A DNA stretch of 11,663 bases. Source: Willaertia magna. Taxonomy: Eukaryota; Heterolobosea; Eutetramitea; Acrasida; Naegleriidae. Positions 7,529-11,663 of this stretch are shown here, in pieces. The stretch is from positions 1 through 11,663 of the forward strand of contig CADWAF010000767.1 of assembly GCA_902984215.1 (NCBI GenBank), given 5' to 3'. Positions within the stretch are counted from its first letter, which is position 1, and each line of letters begins with the position of its first letter. A program made the position numbers and the translations under genes. Below the pieces are notes generated by a model. It did not search any database. It was given only the letters and a program-made list of their open reading frames with translations, and was not told the origin of the DNA.

Positions 7529-7811
7529 TTTTTTTTAAAATTTTTTTGTAAAAAATTGTCAAAATAAATTTCTTTAATCAGATATAAATACTGAATTAAT
7601 ATTGATGTAAATGTATTATTCTTGCAACTGAAGTTTGTAATAAATTTTTGTTCTTAGTTGCAGCAACAGAGAACAATAGAGAATTAATCAGAGAAGAATT
7701 TTATTATTGTAAAACTGAAAGGTAATTGTTTGGATGAAATTAATTGGTATAATAATGATAAATGATAAGTTGCGTAACAATTAATATTTGTAAATTATTA
7801 GTTACAATTAA
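7529..7811. promoter_or_regulatory. Intergenic region upstream of RCC1-A and downstream of RCC1-B
   Basis: The genes on both sides read leftward, so this holds the RCC1-A promoter and the RCC1-B 3' end. A run of A on the minus strand directly precedes the RCC1-A ATG. An imperfect palindrome lies at 7648-7676, about 120-150 bp upstream of that start. No coding sequence is seen. Confidence 0.5.
7648..7676. promoter_or_regulatory. 29-bp imperfect palindrome upstream of RCC1-A
   Basis: Outer arms TTGTTCT (7648-7654) and AGAACAA (7670-7676) flank an inner palindrome GTTGCAGCAAC (7657-7667). Both halves share nearly one centre, and bases are mixed enough that this is not just A/T noise. It could be a dimer-type binding site in the promoter. 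Confidence 0.45.
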
Positions 7812-8236
7812 TTACAAAATAAATGTCACATCATAAATTTTCCAACTATTTTTAAAACTGAATATTTCACTTATTGCTTTACTTTTAATCTTTGTAAAAA
7901 ATACAGTGTAATAAAATCCCGCTCTAGCTTTTAATTCAACATTATTCCCAAAATTAATACCAAAATATTTCTTTAAATCAAATTCTGTATAATTTTGATA
8001 CCTTTTATCCATAAAATCACCACTAACAAACACCTTATTTTGTTCTATTACAAATTTTTCAACAAAGTAAATATTTTTGCCATTGTTAACACAGTAAATA
8101 ATTGCATAAAATTAAAAATTAAATATACAAATAATAAAATTAAATACAACATACTATTAATGATGATTGAACTATATCCACCACATTCCATATCTTTAAT
8201 TTCATTTATATTAAAAGTTTCTAATAAAGTTGGTCT

Positions 8237-8284
8237 ATAAATTTTTTTATTGTTTCTACCATAAATTTTTTTATTGTTTCTACC
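8237..8284. repeat. Perfect 24-bp tandem duplication in RCC1-B exon 3
   Basis: Bases 8237-8260 are repeated exactly at 8261-8284. On the minus strand this duplicates eight codons (reading GRNNKKIY) in frame. Copy A has a single, diverged equivalent (GRKNSLIY), so the duplication came after the two genes separated. Confidence 0.95.
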
Positions 8285-8584
8285 ATTTTGTATGTTTCCA
8301 AATTGGTTAAAATTATTTGAACCAAAAACATAAAATTTTGAATCAGTTGTTTTAACTGCTACAAAAAAGTATCCATTGTAAACTTCAATAATTCTTTCTT
8401 TAATTGGAACTCTTGTAAATGTATATTCATCATAATTACTATTAAATTCCATTCCATTTGCAGCATATTCTTTTGAACCACAACTATATAATTCGCCATT
8501 CTCAGTTAATACAAAACTTGTACTATGAGTTGCATAAAGTTTTACAATTTTTGATGGAATGTGGTCAATTTTTGATTCTACTAA

Positions 8585-8608
8585 ATTTGAAAATGTATTT
8601 GAAAATGT
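8585..8608. repeat. Perfect 12-bp tandem duplication in RCC1-B exon 3
   Basis: ATTTGAAAATGT occurs at 8585-8596 and 8597-8608. On the minus strand it encodes repeated TFSN, where copy A has unrelated residues (GSYLTI). It adds no frameshift. Confidence 0.9.
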
Positions 8609-9349
8609 ATTGTAAACCTTTCCAAGTTGGCCCCGAGCTATAAATTACACAAATAAATACCCAAAATTTAGTTATTACAAAACTTACTATTTGAACCAAA
8701 CCCAAATACTTTTCCAGTTTCAGTTAATAATAAAAAATAAGATTCACCACAAGCTGCTTCAATCACATTTTCATTGTAAATAAATTCTTTGTTAAATTTA
8801 ATTCCATCTTCTAAATATTTATTGATTTGTAAATGAACAGTTTCATTTCCTAAAATGTAAATATTTCCCTTTTCTTTTTATTATTTTATTTGTTTATTTA
8901 GTTATTGGAATAATTATTTTAACGAACATTTTGAATAAAAAATTGTAAAGAAACTGAAAAGTTACTTTAAAATTACATACTGCTTAATAAAATTGACAAA
9001 TCACAAAAATCTTTGTAATTGGATCTTTAATGGTAAAATTAATTAATTGTGGTTGATTAATGGCGTCGCCATCAATAAATTTATCAATAATTCTTTTTTT
9101 ATTATCATACTTAAAATAATAAACTTTTCCTAAATTATCTAAAATTAAACAATATGAATCAGTTATTTTGACGTCAATTAAATTTATATTTTTAATTAAT
9201 AATTCTTTTTTAGGAATCCAAAAAGCAGAATTAAATAAATTGCGAGCTTTTTGTAAAATTACAATGAAAGGCTCGTTGTGTTTTAAATTAATTTCTTTTT
9301 TATTTGTTGTACAGCTAGATGAATTTAAATGAAATAGTTGAAGAGACAT

Positions 9350-9591
9350 TTTTTTATTTTTCTTTTAAGTTATCACAAATGAGGAGATAGGAGACCCTTC
9401 GGTGTGCTTTCGCTCATTATTGTAGATTAGAAGGCGATAAAAGACTTTGTTGTTCATAATTTCGCTAACAGGGTGAAAAGTAACGCAGAAAATTAGTAAG
9501 CAAAATTATTTGGCCACAAATTATTATTTAAATTGGATTTTTATTGTTTTAATCTTTTTAATAAGGTAACCATTGAAATATTATATAGTTT
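9350..9591. promoter_or_regulatory. Region upstream of RCC1-B
   Basis: The minus-strand start of RCC1-B is preceded by an A-run, like copy A. Bases about 9370-9480 form an island of mixed composition without an ORF. This includes a 20-mer (9367-9386) matching 2087-2106 at 18 of 20 positions. The region is the expected promoter of copy B; no defined element can be named. Confidence 0.4.
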
Positions 9592-9783
9592 TCAACTAGA
9601 ATTAAAATTAAATATGTCAACAAATCCTTTTTTAATCCATTTAGCATTTATAATATATCCACAACTATATAATTCTCTATTTTCTGTTAATAAAAAACTT
9701 AAATAATCTTTTACCAAAACATTTACAATTTTTAAAATATAATCTATATTTAATTTTACAATACATTTAAAATCTTCTATTGA
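9592..9783 (-). pseudogene. Fragment of a third RCC1-repeat copy (exon 3 part)
   Basis: A 63-codon frame open between stops on the minus strand, without an ATG. It contains IDYILKIVNVL and FLLTENRELYSCGY, which align with IDHIPSKIVKLY and FALTENGELYSCGS of copy A. At DNA level CCACAACTATATAATTC is identical to copies A and B. After this block the similarity fades (INAKW where A has AANGMEF). No flanking exons can be recognised, and splice sites are not evident, so it is read as a decayed remnant. Confidence 0.7.
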
Positions 9784-10928
9784 TTATTATCTATAATTAA
9801 TTACAAAAACAATTACAACAAAATTAAATTTTATTTAAATGATTAATTTTAAATTTTTATAAAATATTAAAATATTAAATATAAACTATATAATCTAATA
9901 AATTATAAACAAATTAAAAAATAAAAAAAATATTTTTAATAAATTAAAAAGATATAATAAAGTATATTAAAATAAATCAATATTTTTTGTTTATTAATTT
10001 TATTATTAATTTTAATTTTTTATTCTTTTAAAACTATAATTAAAATTTTATACAATAATTTATTCTTTATTTTAAATAAAATTAATAATAAATTTATGTT
10101 TTTTTTATTATAATTAATATAAAATTTAGATTTCATATGTAAATTAATTATTTTAAAAAATATAATTTGTATTAATTTTTTTTTAAATTTATTAATATTA
10201 TTATAATAAAAATATTATTTTTAAAATTATTTTTTTTAATTAATATAATGATAATTTTTTATTTTTTTAATATTAATTTTATATTTTTTATTATATGATA
10301 CATTATTTTATTTTTTTTAAATATTTTATTAAAAAAAATTAAAATATTAAAAAAATTTCAATAAACAATAATAATATATTTATTTTACAAAATTTTATTA
10401 ATTTTTTATTTATTTTTTTATAACATATATTATATATTTTAATATTAATTATTATATTTTTTTATTACATTTATTTATAAATAATAATAATAGTCTCTAA
10501 AAAATTTATTTTTATATTATTATAAATACTATAATTATTTTTTATAATATTTCATTTATTTAAATTAATAATATTATAAAAATATAAAAAATATAATAAT
10601 AATAAAATTTATTTTTTATTTTAAATATTAAATAACTTAAATTTAATTTTTAAAAATATTTTTATAATAATTTATTATTTAATTTTTTAAAAATATTAAT
10701 ATTTTATTTATAAATTTATTATTTAATAAAATTTATTTTATATTTATTATTTAATATTAAAAGATAAAATAAATTATTTAATTTTCTTATATTTATAACC
10801 TTTATTTTTTTAATAATAAATTTATTTAAATAGTTTAAATAAATTAAATATTATAATAAAAAAATATCTTTTATTTTTCAGTATTAATATTATAAATTTT
10901 AAAATAAAAAAATATATTTCTTAACTAT
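9784..10928. other. AT desert of about 1.1 kb
   Basis: Almost pure A and T, with only scattered single G or C bases. There are long T and A runs, and no ORF, RNA gene or recognisable gene relic. Part of it (about 10112-10290) is collinear with 2540-2720. It lies between two gene remnants, so it may be decayed duplicated DNA. Such composition is also typical of centromere-like or subtelomere-like DNA in AT-rich protists, but nothing here proves that. Confidence 0.8.
10112..10290. repeat. AT-rich dispersed repeat, copy 2
   Basis: Counterpart of 2540-2720 in the same orientation: ATATGTAAATTA near 10137 and AATGATAATTTTTT near 10247 keep nearly the same spacing as in copy 1. Confidence 0.4.
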
Positions 10929-11236
10929 AAAGGAATTATTTTATTATTTTTTTTATAGAAAATTTATACTTGTTAATTAAATTTAATATTGTAATAGATT
11001 TTTATGTACAATTTTAATTTATTTTAATTCTTTAAATAAAAATATTCTGTATTTAATTACATATTAGTTTTATTCTTAACATTTATGTTATGTCTAATTG
11101 GTTTAATTTTTTATTTAATTATTCGTTTAGTTTTATTAAGAGTTTGGTTTGAATGGTTTAAAGTTAGTGAAGAATTTAAAAATAAATCTTATTTTAGAAT
11201 TTAGTTTAAAACGAATGAATTTTGGTCAAATATTTT
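10929..11236 (+). pseudogene. Decayed partial copy of the ABA4-like gene
   Basis: Aligns with about 5374-5686 of the intact gene. The last 160 bases (11073-11232 against 5521-5680) align without gaps with 13 mismatches by my count. Of these, 10 are G to A or C to T, 1 is G to T and 2 are T to A; none goes from A/T to G/C. The earlier part is more diverged and has small deletions (2, 1 and 1 nt) that shift the frame. TAA stops follow the ILVN-like segment, and the Trp codon in the FGIWFG block has become TAG. The first 75 codons of the gene cannot be recognised upstream. Confidence 0.9.
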
Positions 11237-11245
11237 ATATATGTT

Positions 11246-11349
11246 AATTACATTTAAATTTTTAATTAATAATTCTTTTTTTGGAATGGAAAAGTTATTA
11301 TTGTATAATTTGGTAGTTTTTTGTAAAATTAAAATAAAAAATTCTCTTA
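11246..11349 (-). pseudogene. Decayed fragment of RCC1 exon 1, joined to the ABA4 relic
   Basis: Minus-strand match to 7356-7459 (exon 1 of copy A) without gaps. On translation it reads ILILQK, then NNNFSIPKKELLIKNLNVIN, against IVILQK and NNSNSIPKKELLIKNLNVVD in copy A. The frame is still open across the fragment but has stops just 5' of it and no ATG. It lies within about 10 bp of the ABA4 relic, in the same relative orientation as the intact gene pair. Confidence 0.85.
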
Positions 11350-11663
11350 TAACTTTTTTTTATCAAAATTTAGCATTAATTATATAAATTCTAATACGCA
11401 AAATTTTTTTTCTATATGTAAAAAAAATATTTTTTCTGTTTATATTTATATAAAAAATTGTAGAGCAGAATAATTTTTTATACTATTATATCATTTAACA
11501 GAAATTTTTTTTTATTTATCTAGTATTTTTTTTTCTGTGTTAAAAAATTTGTAAAATCCGACTTAGCAGAATTTTAGTAGTTCCATAGTTTTTTTAAAGA
11601 AAAAAAAACAAGGATTTTTTTACAGAAATTTACAAAATTTATATAAATTATACTATTAATTGT
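11350..11663. other. AT-rich tail without recognisable gene
   Basis: No supported ORF on either strand. Short motifs ACAGAAATTT, GCAGAAT and TTTTTCTGT recur several times between about 11430 and 11635 amid T runs, possibly remnants of a diverged tandem array, but spacing is irregular. Confidence 0.5.

Larger units (their letters stand above)
7812..9349 (-). pseudogene. RCC1-repeat gene copy B, tandem duplicate of A, probably inactivated
   Basis: Exon-for-exon homologue of copy A, with exons at about 8981-9349, 8688-8868, 8155-8637 and 7812-8044 in order of translation. Exon 1 aligns without gaps to copy A for about 115 codons (MSLQ.., ILQKA, IPKKELLIKN, INQPQLINFT, DPITKIF). A 10-nt deletion just below the TTTTTG then shifts the frame, giving a TAA at 8984-8986, before the GTATGT donor (8975-8980). 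At the intron 1 acceptor there is one extra G relative to copy A, so splicing at the AG (8869-8870) would also move the frame. Net change is -9, but the stop lies between the two. Exons 3 and 4 remain open and keep blade motifs (NGELYSCGSKEYAANG, FYVFGSNNFNQFG, NKVFVSGDF). Exon 3 has two in-frame tandem duplications (8237-8284, 8585-8608). Intron 3 is 110 nt, twice that of copy A. It may still yield a short exon-1 product, or be a recent pseudogene. Confidence 0.75.

Noticed and set aside
7995..8240. 81-codon plus-strand frame
   Set aside because: It overlaps RCC1-B exons 3-4 and intron 3 in antisense and has no recognisable protein pattern.
10929..11349. Processed (retro)pseudogene origin for the right-end relics
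   Set aside because: The ABA4-like gene has no introns to test this, and two neighbouring genes in their original opposite orientations are present together, which fits DNA-level duplication rather than reverse transcription.

Overview
The window is nuclear DNA from a very AT-rich, intron-containing unicellular eukaryote. Three genes on the minus strand have short spliceosomal introns (about 50-114 nt) with GTAAGT/GTATGT/GTACGT donors and AG acceptors. The standard stops TAA and TGA are used, and several start codons are preceded directly by runs of A. Intergenic DNA in places is almost pure A/T. Together this resembles an amoeboid protist (dictyostelid-like or heterolobosean-like), but no gene here fixes the lineage and the assignment is an inference.

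Left part (1-3019): the 3' end of a GT61-like glycosyltransferase gene on the plus strand, then a cytosolic-type tryptophanyl-tRNA synthetase gene, also plus. As sequenced, the synthetase reading frame is broken by one -1 shift near 1129-1131, and its leader contains short repeats and competing start codons. A roughly 1 kb gene-free stretch follows. It holds a long inverted repeat (24-bp arms, 2123-2231) in less AT-rich DNA, then an AT-extreme stretch.

Middle part (3020-6023): a six-exon cathepsin C (dipeptidyl peptidase I) gene on the minus strand. It has a signal peptide, the exclusion domain and a complete papain-fold catalytic set. It is divergently arranged, across a 352-bp promoter region, with an intronless ABA4-like (DUF4281) multi-pass membrane protein gene on the plus strand.

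Right part (6024-11663): a family of RCC1-repeat (beta-propeller) genes, all on the minus strand. Copy A (6024-7528, four exons, 423 aa) looks intact. Copy B (7812-9349) has the same architecture but a 10-nt deletion and a splice-acceptor change, so it looks like a pseudogene. A piece of a third copy survives at 9592-9783. After about 1.1 kb of nearly pure A/T there is a decayed copy of the ABA4-like gene (10929-11236), joined directly to a decayed piece of RCC1 exon 1 (11246-11349). This has the same order and orientation as the intact ABA4-like/RCC1-A pair, so the right end appears to be a collapsed segmental duplication. Changes in the ABA4 relic run almost entirely from G/C to A/T.

The genes do not form an obvious pathway: translation (TrpRS), lysosomal proteolysis (cathepsin C), a membrane protein of unknown role, and RCC1-like propellers. 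I see no CRISPR array, tRNA, rRNA or recognisable transposase.
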